From: Sycon ciliatum
Taxonomy: Eukaryota; Porifera; Calcarea; Leucosolenida; Sycettidae
Length of the DNA stretch: 64,000 nucleotides
NCBI RefSeq assembly: GCF_964019385.1
Contig: NC_088643.1
Span: forward strand, 18,614,775 to 18,678,774
Reading direction: 5' to 3'
Notes under the pieces: generated by a model
Database searches by the model: none
The model's input: the letters and a program-made list of their open reading frames with translations, nothing else
Told to the model about the DNA's origin: nothing
Shown: positions 22,301 to 32,600 of the stretch, in pieces
Layout: every line of letters begins with the position of its first letter
Numbering within the stretch: the stretch's first letter is position 1
Made by a program: the position numbers and the translations under genes

Positions 22301-24178
22301 AATCAGAACTGGCACAGGGGCCAGGGTGCCAGTTTTATACTTTGAGTCGGATTTCACAGAGCGTGACTGTAATATTTCATGCACGATACACTCCCTTCTC
22401 TGTGGCAAAAATGAATTCTTCGGTGAGATTCTAGTCATAGAGGGGTTTGTGTGGTGGCTGTGAAATCACTCTGGGTTTTAGCCTGGATGTCTCGGCCTTT
22501 CCCTGGCTGTTTGTGGCTGTGTGTAATTTTTAGGTATTTCTCCGGGCACGACCACAACTTACAGCATGTGCGTACATCGAATCACAGTGTCGAGATGTTT
22601 GTCGTGGGTGCTGGTAGTTACACGACGGCAAGTATGGCGCACAAGGTAGGTCACATGCGTTGCAGCTACGCTGCTTGTAGTGTGATCCAGTTTTGTTAGT
22701 ATTTCATTTCGAATTGTTACGGTTGTCTGCGACCTCCTGATGACGGTCATGATGACCAAAACGTTGGACCATTCACAAGCCTTTATGTGAAATGCAGCTG
22801 TTAATGTCTTAGGAAGCTGCAATTAGTGTCATGCAAAATGTTGCACTTTATTTCAAGTACACGTTATGTACTGTAAAACCGGAAAGTTTAACGACCAAAA
22901 AGTATAATGTTTTTGTAATTTTGGCATGATAACGTGAAGTTTAACGATGGCTACCTGGCCACCCAGCTGTATGCGCATCTTTACACAGACATCTCAAACC
23001 GGGTTTTTGTATTTGTAATGTTACTAATGTATCCATATGGCAGAGATGTTTCACATGTGTGTTCGAAGCTTGTTTCTTGGCATGACTTTAATCCTAGTAC
23101 TTGTATATGTGTGTTGTGCTGCTTATTTGTAGGCAACTGTTCCGATTGAATTCTTGAAGTTCCACAGTGGTGCCTGGCAACGAGGTGGCATAGCATCCGT
23201 GTCTGTCGGTGGCTGTGCGAGCACGGTGACACTGCACCATGTCAATCCCACAACAAGTGAGTTGCGCCGACAATGTGCGTGGCCTGTGTATGCTACGGGC
23301 ATGTCTGGAAACGAAGATTATCAGAGTAAGGTTGTCAGCGCCCCATAATAGGGAGGTTTTGCTCTACGTAATTACGTATGAAAATCCGTATGTCGTACGC
23401 GCCGGGGAGCGAGGGCAACTTTCATACGTAAATCTCTATACGGATTTCCGTAGGAAAGCTCTTTCCTACGTTGGGCCCTCCGTAGGACTTTTTGAAATAT
23501 TTTTTCGCATTTGACCATGGCAACATTCAAGCCGCGCGAAACACAAGGTACACAGACCGTACACCACGTGCAAAATATATTGGAAAACGCGGTTTCGGTT
23601 CATGGTGCATGCGGTGGGCGCATGCAGCCAACGCGTCTCCAAAGCAACAACGCATGTTTAGCAGTCGTGGAGAAATCACGTAGAGCGAAACCCAACAGCT
23701 CTGATTTTTATTTTTTTACGTATGAAAATTCCGTGCAGTTCATACGTTATTTTCATACGTAATTCCGTAGAGCGAAACCTCCCTATTATTATTATTATTA
23801 TTATTACTATTATTATTCACACATATCCGCCGGATGAGTACGCGTGGCCCATGCGTCATGGGGACCCATGAATACAAACCAGCATATGTTCCCTCAGCAA
23901 GCAAAGATAAAGGAGAGCCCACAGCGAAAACAAAAGCGAAGAGAGATGAGGCCATAGGCAATGAAAACTCAGCTCCCCATAACTGCACTGTATTCTTGGG
24001 GCTGCTCGTCCGTGAAAGTTTCGAAAGTGGAACGGGGACCAACTAAGCTTCCCTGAAGATCTTTGTTTTCTTCTCTTTCCTTTGCCTTTCGCCAGATCCT
24101 CCTAGTGCCACAATTGCATACAGCTATACAGTGGCCAACCCGCGCAAGCGACCGGCCTGCTGTGTACCGGAGACATGA
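19345..24178 (+). CDS. Purple acid phosphatase (ACP5/TRAP-like), type II membrane-anchored, paralogue B
   Basis: Seven exons: 19345-19815, 20447-20610, 21156-21316, 21740-21821, 22534-22645, 23133-23256 and 24096-24178. They join in frame to 398 residues. Metal-site motifs are GDWGG (98-102), GDAFYPSG (136-143), GNHD (174-177), then VGHHP and SGHDHN in exons 3 and 5. Residues 24-41 are hydrophobic and follow a short basic N terminus, which suggests a signal anchor. Exons 2-6 have exactly the lengths and phases of paralogue A. Exon 1 is shorter (471 against 585 bp) because the linker between membrane segment and catalytic domain differs. The C terminus also differs: this copy ends shortly after the CC pair, while A has a longer tail. 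A MITE occupies part of intron 6. Confidence 0.9.
23351..23783. mobile_element. TA-flanked MITE (GGGAGGTTTYGCTCTACG ends), copy 1
   Basis: GGGAGGTTTTGCTCTACGTA is inverted at the right end (...GTAGAGCGAAACCTCCC) and TA flanks both sides. A copy of similar length and high identity is at 45371-45813. The interior contains nested ACGTATGAAAAT and ATTTTCATACGT motifs. It is in intron 6 of phosphatase B. Confidence 0.8.
23784..23818. repeat. TTA microsatellite
   Basis: TATTATTATT repeats, with one interruption, directly follow the MITE's right end. Confidence 0.8.
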
Positions 24179-24669
24179 GCGTCCAGCCTTACTGCTGGAT
24201 GGAGATCGACGCTACGTTGAACGGACACGTGCCCGTGCAGACTTAAATAGCCATCTTGAGTTTACCATTATTTATTCGCTTTCCAATTGAGTTGCCCCTC
24301 CCCCATGCTGTCAACACTGCACTGTCATCACATACCCAGGCATCATCACCCTGCTGTTGTTAGGAATCTCCATGGTCGACACTACACTAGTAGTAAAGCC
24401 TCTTGGACGAGCAGAATGAATTGCACATAATTATCATCAAACAAATCCAGTAAACTACTACGAAGTATAAAATCAATTTAAACACTAGTATGTCAATTGG
24501 AACACAAAATAAGACACTACTCTAGTAGCCCATAGCATTTGATCAAAGGAGGAACAGCGTTCTCTATTCTCCTGGCCTCGGTGCTTCGAAGCTTCTCAAA
24601 CGTGTTTCTTTCACGATCCTACAGCTGATGTGCATGTACCGCAAAGGCTTACTTGTATGTGAAAACTAT

Positions 24670-24782
24670 AATAATAATAATAATAATACGAAGTGTCAAG
24701 TAAAGTCGGCGGAATAGCGCGAGCTCCAGTGTGGGGAGCAAACCCTTTCTTAATAATAATAATAATATATTATAATTATTAT
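24670..24782. repeat. Paired ATA/TAA microsatellites
   Basis: Two AT-rich trinucleotide runs (about 24670-24690 and 24752-24780) flank a short unique piece containing CTCCAGTGTGGGGAGCAA. A similar core near a TAA run occurs around 37025-37200, so this may be an eroded dispersed repeat. Confidence 0.5.
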
Positions 24783-25100
24783 CTTCGACCAGTACTATTC
24801 CCAGTTCAACCAGTTGAACAATAGATCAGCACGTATACAATGTATCGGTACGTGTACAATGCTGAGATTTTCAACCCCAAACTATCACACGATGTGTCCG
24901 CAACACAGGATACGACACTCTGCGTCTCTAGTCTTCTACTCTGTACTCTGCTGCTTGTCTACAAACATTTAGAATACATTACATGTACTGGTGTTTTCTT
25001 CATGAAATATTCAGTGAGCTGGATATCAAATTCATTTCGAAGCGAATGTGGTTTAGCTTCCAGGCCAGGGAGCTTATGTAACTGTTACTCTTGGTGCTGT

Positions 25101-25133
25101 CAAGAGGACATAACCCCGGGTTATGTACTCTTG
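25101..25133. mobile_element. 33-bp CAAGAG...CTCTTG mini-element
   Basis: CAAGAGGACATAACCCCGGG and then TTATGTACTCTTG form a nearly uninterrupted palindrome. It is flanked by GTGCTGT at 25094-25100 and 25134-25140. The repeated flank extends to ACTCTTGGTGCTGT, so local duplication of a 40-bp unit is an alternative to insertion. Confidence 0.55.
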
Positions 25134-25553
25134 GTGCTGTGTGTACTTGGTATACAGCATGAGTCGCTAGTGCATCGCTGTGCCACCGCCTTGCCAACGT
25201 GTCTCAACTGATGATGTAATTAGGTGCTCTTGACACAAGCAAGAGTCAGCATATCATCAAGAGTACAATCATACTAGTACTCTTGATGTAATTCACGTAA
25301 CATCTGTACACGTTTTGTTCCACTTTTTGACAAAATAAAACAGCTGTGCTCCTCGGTTTATGTATACTGCACTGGAGTGCAGCACCGCACAGAAAGATTG
25401 TACGTTTGCATGAACATGACTGTACAGCAATGCTGACAAGAGGACATAACTCCACTCTTGATGCTGTTGTACGAGTATGGGAGCAATATGCAGTCCAGCA
25501 ATGGTTACTGATACCGGGAATAGGGACAATAAAGTTGTACCAATGACGGATAA

Positions 25554-25851
25554 TACCGTAAAGTACCGTTGATCCCCCCCTGTCGATTTTCTACATGTGA
25601 AGCGACTTCGGCGTACACAACGAAATACGATGTTGAACCGACGCATGCACTGCTGTACACAATACATGCCAATCCCGGATGAAAATGAGCACAATCCAGC
25701 ACATCGAGTCTGATCCTCTACGTTGTTGTACATCGTACTGCACTTGACAGCCTTGATCTAATTCCCGCCCCCCCCCCCCCCCCCCCCCCTGCCGAAAATC
25801 CAGCTGGGAAGCGACATGGCGTGGGGGGCAGACCAATGGTACTTTACGGTA
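25554..25851. mobile_element. TA-flanked MITE (TACCGTAAAGTACC ends) with C-run
   Basis: TACCGTAAAGTACCGTTGAT is inverted at the right end (...GGTACTTTACGGTA). The interior contains a run of about 23 C residues near 25768-25790. Half-elements with similar ends occur near 33134-33426 and 42110-42150. Confidence 0.7.
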
Positions 25852-26367
25852 CATTATATTGACGCCCTGTTTTTGATTCCACAAATCATTATGCCCACGT
25901 TGCTTTGTACAGACAGATCAGGCACATGTAGGTACCAGTACACTAGTACTAGTAACACCCAATTCAACTCCTGCGGATGCATCACTTACTCCAAACGCAC
26001 TCATCCACTCAATTCCAACGTGACAGAATGTTCGTCAAGTACATGTACTGACTACGGTTTTAAAACGCACGCGGCCAGCTTCAAACAGGCTCGAGAGTGT
26101 AGATGTAGGGATAAATTTGACGACTCGAAGCAAGTTTGCTTCAAGCCTTCGTGCTGACAGTGGAGCAACACAACAGCAATAGGGTCAATAGCTTCCACGC
26201 GATCCAGTAGCACACAGCCAGCCCTATTCGGAATAGGAAACCAAATGAAAAATGAAACCATCCGTACAATGAGAAACATCAGACAACTGGCATAAAAGCA
26301 TAGCAAAACAGCACTGGATTAAAAAAGCAGCATGCACCTGCATAATTATGGTGCAATGTGCACATTG

Positions 26368-26369
<2 letters not shown>
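25852..26369. other. Intergenic stretch between phosphatase B side and nucleobindin 3' end
   Basis: No coding motif or structured repeat is visible. It probably includes the 3' untranslated region of the minus-strand nucleobindin gene. Confidence 0.3.

Positions 26370-26428
<59 letters not shown>
26370..26428. repeat. (CA)n microsatellite
   Basis: About 29 uninterrupted CA repeats lie 45 bp beyond the nucleobindin stop codon, probably in its 3' untranslated region as a GT run. Confidence 0.95.
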
Positions 26429-26430
<2 letters not shown>

Positions 26431-26472
26431 CAATGGGTGATATAAACACTGCGAGAATGTGTATTTCTATGT

Positions 26473-27410
26473 CTAGTGTGCAGCTTGTGGTTGCTGCTGC
26501 TGCTGCTGTTCATGATGGGGAGGTTGCTGCTGCTGCTGTTCATGATGGGGAGGTTGCTGCTGCTGCTGTTCATGATGGGGAGGTTGTTGCTGCTGCTGCT
26601 GCTCATGATGGGGAGGTTGTTGCTGCTGCTGCTGCTCATGATGGGGAGGTTGTTGCTGCTGCTGCTGTTCATGATGGGGAGGTTGCTGCTGCTCATGATG
26701 CTGCTGTTGCTGCTCGTGATGAGGTGGTTGCTGCTGTTGCTGTTGCTCATGATGAGGGGGTTGCTGTTGCTCGTGATGTTGCTGCTGCTGCTGTTGTTCG
26801 TGATGAGGGGGCTGCTCGTGTTGTTGCTGCTGCTGCTCGTGATCACCTGGTTGTGGGATGGCATGCTGCGGTTGAACGTTGCCATCGGCCACGGGCTGCT
26901 GGTGCTCAGGCAGCATATCATGCGGAACACCCGCGTCGCCGCCCTGCATCTGGGTCTCATGCTGGCGACGCTGCTCCTCCATCAGCCGCTCATACTCCTC
27001 ATACTCTTCATCGGTGTAGTCATCGTCGTAGTCGAGCCCCTTCCACGAATCATCGTTAGCAAATGACTTCAGCTTGGTGGACGCCAGGAACTCCTCCATC
27101 GACAGAAGTCCGTCACGATTCTTGTCGACTTCGTGGACGACATGCTGGCGCATACGCAGCAGCTCCTCGTGGTACTCGGCAGAAGCTGGGTCATGATGAA
27201 TCTTCTCGACTTCGTTTACCAGCATGCCCTCAACCTCGCCGGCATCCAGCTGTCCGTCCTGGTTATGGTCCTGCATGTGGAAGAATGTCTCCACATTGAA
27301 CGAGTCTGGGTCGAAGCCCTCATCCTCCCACTCCTGTCGTAACTGCTGCTCGCTGCCAGGATGGTGAACCTAGGAGCACATATACACAAACACCGCCACC
27401 ACGAAGAGAG

Positions 27411-27442
<32 letters not shown>

Positions 27443-28867
27443 CGAGAGAGAGAAAGAGAGATATGGAGATAGATAGATAGATAGAGAGAACAAAGAGAGA
27501 TTAGGTTGCGAGGCCTTTCCAGGACGAGCAGCTCAAATGTTATACAATACCTGGACACCAGAAAAAGAGCATACGAGTATGTAGGGTGAGGTCAAGGAAA
27601 TGACAAGAGCCCTCCAGTACAACCTCCAGGGAGTAGCAAGCATGATATAGGGCTTGAAAGTGCTACGTCACAGCATAGCAACAATTTCAAAAATTCAAAA
27701 ACTGGATCCACTTGGATCCAGTTTTTGTATGGATCCAAGCACATTTCAAGCGGTCTTACCCACAGCATGGTGATGTAGCCAGTGAAACTGACTGATTTGG
27801 CTACTGGGGGCGGGGTTACAACTGGTGGCGAAATAAAAGTCACACCTGCATGCGACATGAGTGGGTTGCTATGCACCCACATACATAGGCAATAGCAAAG
27901 TCACACCTTAGTGGATCCAAAAATAGAAATCTGATGTCAACTTACTACTCCCTGGCCGTTTTGACGTCATCACTTTCAAGCCCTATTGAATCTGTTTGGA
28001 CCAGTCGAATGATGCAATCCAAGAAGTGATGAACATGCTTTTAAAAAGATATGCATTCCAAACTGTTTGTGCATCTCACCTACAGTGCTGGCCAAAGAAA
28101 TCCAACCTCATGAATAAATCAGTGCCGGGCGCTACGCAGCCCTAGCACTACGCATACTGGTCTGTGTACTGGAATGCGGCACTACTTTATTCATGAGGTT
28201 GGATTTCTTTGGCCAGCACTGTGCTTGTCAGCTGGATAGAAGCCACTGCAAGCCTACATGCACTCACCTTGGGGTGATCCCTGGCCTTTGCAACCTCAGC
28301 CTGGTGCTTCTCGTCAGCCTCTAAGCGGTCCTTCTCGGACAGGGATTTGAGTTTCTGTCGGCGCTCGTACTCTCGCTCCATCTCGAACTTAACAAAGTCG
28401 TCGTGGTGACGCTTCTCCGTGTTCTCCATCTTCTGGTTCTGCTCCTGCAGCATGCGCTCGATTTCGGCATTGTCCTCGGGCAGTTCATCCAGATGCAGGC
28501 CGTCGGGTCTCTCGTCAAAATCATTCTCCTTGTCAAAGCGATGCCGCTGTAATCTCCGCTGCTCATCCACTTCATCTCTCCACTCTTCCTCCTCAAGTGT
28601 GCGTTCATCCTTGTGTCCGCCAGGCAATTCCATCAATTTTGCCAGCTCATCGGGAGACAGCTTTTCCAGCTCCTTCTTCAGCTCCGGATCACCGCCAAGC
28701 TCGGTCATAAGCTCATCAAGATATCTTTGGTACTCTGCTCTGCGCTCTGGGGACAAGGGAGCACCGGTCACAGGCTCCTCTTTCTTCTGGTGGCCTTTCT
28801 CCTTTGGTATGGGAACGGCAGCACAGAGGGCTGCGCATAGCAGCAGACCAAGGCCAAGGCTCCTCAT
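26473..28867 (-). CDS. Nucleobindin (NUCB1/2-like), Ca2+-binding EF-hand protein with Gln/His/Pro-rich tail
   Basis: Two exons, 28867-28268 and 27369-26473, join in phase 0 to 498 residues. A signal peptide (MRSLGLGLLLCAALCA) leads the protein. Residues 201-345 match nucleobindin: EF-hand loops DHNQDGQLDAGE (234-245) and DKNRDGLLSMEE (282-293), the LRMRQHVVHEVD linker, then a DSWKGLDYDDDYTDEEYEEYE-like stretch at the position of the family's G-alpha-binding motif. Nucleobindins are Golgi/ER lumenal and secreted Ca2+-binding proteins. The vertebrate leucine zipper is replaced from about residue 365 by repeats of EQQQQQQPPHH. The ATG at 28867 is chosen because the upstream in-frame codon is GTG. 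It is divergent from ASZ1, with start codons 754 bp apart. Confidence 0.93.
27414..27486. repeat. GATA/GAGA microsatellite in nucleobindin intron
   Basis: GATA repeats at both ends enclose a GA-rich run, 45 bp into the single intron. Confidence 0.9.
27647..27986. mobile_element. MITE (ATAGGGCTTGAAAGTG ends) in nucleobindin intron
   Basis: ATAGGGCTTGAAAGTG at 27647-27662 is exactly inverted at 27971-27986. An inner palindrome, CAAAAACTGGATCCA and its complement, lies at 27696-27727. Confidence 0.7.
28083..28221. mobile_element. 139-bp MITE with 36-bp perfect arms
   Basis: CAGTGCTGGCCAAAGAAATC and the next 16 bp (28083-28118) are inverted at 28186-28221, leaving about 67 bp between. CAGTG ends are typical of Tc1/mariner MITEs. 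TA is present on the left but TG on the right. It is near the 5' end of the nucleobindin intron. Confidence 0.8.
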
Positions 28868-29621
28868 CCTCACAGAGAGAATTGCAACTCCACGACAGAC
28901 GTGATCAAGATCAGCAATTTATTACAGGTTGGCAAAAAAATCGTCCGAGAGCCCGTAGTCAGCAAATTTGGTAAGCCAGAAGCACGTGAAGTTGAAGAGA
29001 ATGCAAAACTAATGGCAGTGAAGAGCCTTCTTTCCACATGTGAATGAGAGAAGGTTGCTGATCAATAATATCACTTCCTTTGTTCAGAATCAAAATATCA
29101 AGTGGTAAAAGGTTCTGGAGTTAGTTTTTCTCCAGCCCAGGATGCGTGCAGCTGACGTATCGTGACGTAGATCTACGTGTACGGTGTAGGATCGATCGAT
29201 CACAGACGTGGAACTGTCACCATCGCAACTAAAACTCAGCTATCGGGGGAAAAACATAATTATTTGAGCCGTTTTTTTCTTTTTTTCGGTTTTGGCCTAG
29301 CAATTCGCGCAAGCAAAACTAAAGTTACTTTTTAGGGAAAGTCCCATTCCCTACACAGTACAGTCAGTACGTACGCGCTCGCACGTGCTCTGAATGCAAT
29401 GCAAATCAAAAACAAAAACTACTGTTTTGCACAGGGCTAGGCTATGATCGATCATGATGATAGCGGGGGAGACAATTATGTCATGTACTCAGTAAAACAA
29501 GTCGTACAAACGACAAAGATTTGAAAACCTCTTGCCTCCTGTGTTGGTCCGGTGAGGAAGTCTCTTACATCAGAAGAAATAAAATAGTTTGGAGGAGGTG
29601 CAAGAAGCTCGAAGAGCTGCG
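28868..29621. promoter_or_regulatory. Shared divergent promoter region, nucleobindin / ASZ1
   Basis: This 754-bp interval separates the two divergent start codons, so it must contain both transcription starts and may act as a bidirectional promoter. It is free of the MITEs common elsewhere. No specific factor site is claimed. Confidence 0.5.
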
Positions 29622-32600
29622 ATGGATTTTAATTTCGGCAACTTTGAGCGCCTCGCAGATGCTGGTTTCGATGACGATGATGATGATGATGATTTGTGTA
29701 TGGTTCCCACTGTCCGTGTAGCTCCAGGTCCCCCTGTACCAGTGCTACCACGAACTACTCCCAAGTCCAACATAAGCACGAGCAATGACGGTTCTACTGG
29801 CGCTCCCGGCACTACTAATGGAGGAGATCGGAAGTGGGGAGATGTCGCGCCTGGCGCACAAACAGGTCGCGGGAGAGGTCGATTGCGGAATACTGGTCAG
29901 CAGCAACAGCACGCAGGCACTGACCAATTGTCCTCAGGCGGACCACAAAACCCCTGGACGCGCAAGAGTGGTCGTAGTGATCGGCTTAAGCAGGCTGACT
30001 TGGAGAGCCTTAACATGGCAATACGACTGGGAAGACTTGAAGTTGTAGAATCCCTTCTCTCTGAAGGTGAGAACGAAAATGTTATTTTACTACAATACCT
30101 AAAAAAATGATATTGTCACTAATGGTATTCATGATAGCAAGATTGAAGAGTCCGTACCGGTAACATGCCCCCCGCCCCCCCCCCCCCCTCCCCTCCCAAG
30201 AATGTGCAGCTAGCTAGCATTGCATTCACCTAGCGCCGGGCGAAATCCCTACATTACGTCGTGTACGTCACGTCCCTGAATGGACATCGGCAGGAAGAAA
30301 TGACGACACTGTAGCTTGTGCCAACCGGCACGGCAAAGAACATTGCACTACCGTTGAGGATCAGTTGATAAACACTGATATCCGTGTAACACAGCGAGAT
30401 CTTCCCGCTTGACGCATTCTCTATTTCATCAATCATTTGAAATTCTAAGTATCTTCGAGTAAAGCACCAGAAACAATGGTGTCAAGGTCCGTGGCTTTGT
30501 CGAAGACCCGAGGGATGATGATTTGTTTGAAGCTGTTTTCTTTGCACGAGGAAGCCTAACCCCATGCAAGCAAAAACAAATTACTTGAAAGTTGCACAAC
30601 CATGTACAGTGGAGATTGGATATAACGACCTTGGGCATAACGACAAATCGAGTTTAGCGACACAATTCTGGTGCCTAAGTCGTTTAGCAAGTCCTTTCTG
30701 TACATTATAGATCGGGTATAACGACCTCGAAAATAACGACAGATCGATTTTTGTGCCCGAAGACCTGAAAAACAGTGAAAATACATCGGATATAACGACT
30801 TTCCTCTTGTACTAGGCAGACTGGCAATCCAGGCATGTCTGGAACATGGTATATTATGGCTGTGCCACGTGCCCGGACCTCCGGGTCACTCATGTGTGCT
30901 TTATATTGCACGTTGTAGCCGCAGTGCAGCGGTGCGGGATGACTTTACCTTGAACAATGCATGCAAGACACATGACTGTACAATCATACACATCTGTTAT
31001 CCACATGTACCATCATGTACATGTATATCTACAATGCATTTCTTTCTTTTTGATATACATATTGCATACTAAATGTGAAGATCGGGTTTAGTGGCAGATC
31101 GAATATAGCGACATTTTGCTTTCTCCCGAAAGAGTGTCGTTATATCCAATCTCCACTGTACCGTATTTTTCCGGTTGTAGGTCGGCCTTTTATGACTAAA
31201 AATGGAAGGAGAAAGGGTGGGGTCGACTTATAATATTCGCGGGATCCGCGTTAGCATCACTTGAATGTTCAGAAACACACAAGCTATAGCCTTCGCTTCC
31301 GCAGGCCACCACTATGCCTTTACACCTTAGTGGGGTCGACTTACAGCCGGGATTCGACTTATAACCGGGAACTATCAGTATCCTAAAAAAATGACCTGCA
31401 CTGCATGCACGAGTGCACCATGTGTACACATTTTTGCCAGTTTAGTGGCCTTTTTCAAGGATTGGGACCTTATACCCTCCACTAATGAATGTTTACATGA
31501 TTTGTTGATGTGTTAGTAGCAGGGAGTAGTTAGTAGTGCTTCGTTGGGTGATAACTTTAACCTCTTTAGCACGACGCTACCTGAGCGCGCCCCACGTCAA
31601 CACCTGTAAAAGTCGCATTTTCCCATGAAAGTACTAGCTGCTCAAGGATCGATAACTTTACCTTCCCTTGGACGAATTCCACGATCTTGAGCTTCCTGGA
31701 AAGGTCTGGAGACGAGGGACAAACTGGTGTCAAACCCAGCTCGGAGCGAAACCCAAACCCCGTGCTACAGTCTGGCAAACTTCATCCACGCGCTCGACAG
31801 ACTTGAGCACGGCCAAGACTAACCGAGCTCAAATATTCAGCTGCCATTTCGGTCTCCTTGCTCGTATCGAGCTCAAATTTTTTGTGATGACTCACGGGAT
31901 CCACTACCATCATTTGCATCTTGTTTCCATGGCAGCAGGTAGCGCACAAATGATCCATGATGGAAAATACGCGTTCTGCAGAGCGCGCAAAAAAATCGAG
32001 TTGTAATTTGCCGTGTCGAGTCGCATATCTCAACAACCGGTAGTCGCATCGCTTCGGCGATTGCTTCTATCGCCAGCTGGGAGTTTTCTCTTGCAGATAC
32101 ATGTTTCGATTGTGAGAATCGACCAAGAATTGAGTGAGTTACGATAGTTTGAACAAGTCACTATGGACTCAACACGCACCCCACGACTATGAGATGCAGG
32201 TTCACTGTACAGTGTACAGCGCGCGTCGTACTAGTACGACGGCCGTGGGGCATGCAACTCATGTGCGTCGTACTAGTACGACGCTCGCGCTAAAGGGGTT
32301 AAAAAGCAGAACTGAGACCTCCGGATACGGGGGTCGACCTATAACCGGGGTCGACTTACAACCGGTAATGCGACATTCATCTCTTGCATATAGGGCCATG
32401 AACTTCATAATAAATATAAGGACATGCATGGTCTTATATTTTCGTTCGAATAACGTTTGATTATTATTCGAACGAAAAAGGACTGAAAACAGCGACTTAT
32501 CGATATATAAAACCATGGGAACAGTTCCAGCTTCAGGCCCTTCTTCTCGGTGTTATGGTCTTGTATGCGCCAGATTACGGTAAAAATTCACCCCTACGCT

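Noticed and set aside
26346-27066. Plus- and minus-strand frames rich in Leu, Ala/Val/His or Ser/Asn over the nucleobindin 3' exon
   Set aside because: They are shadow frames of the CAG-type repeat. The frame encoding EF-hands and Gln/Pro/His is the real one.
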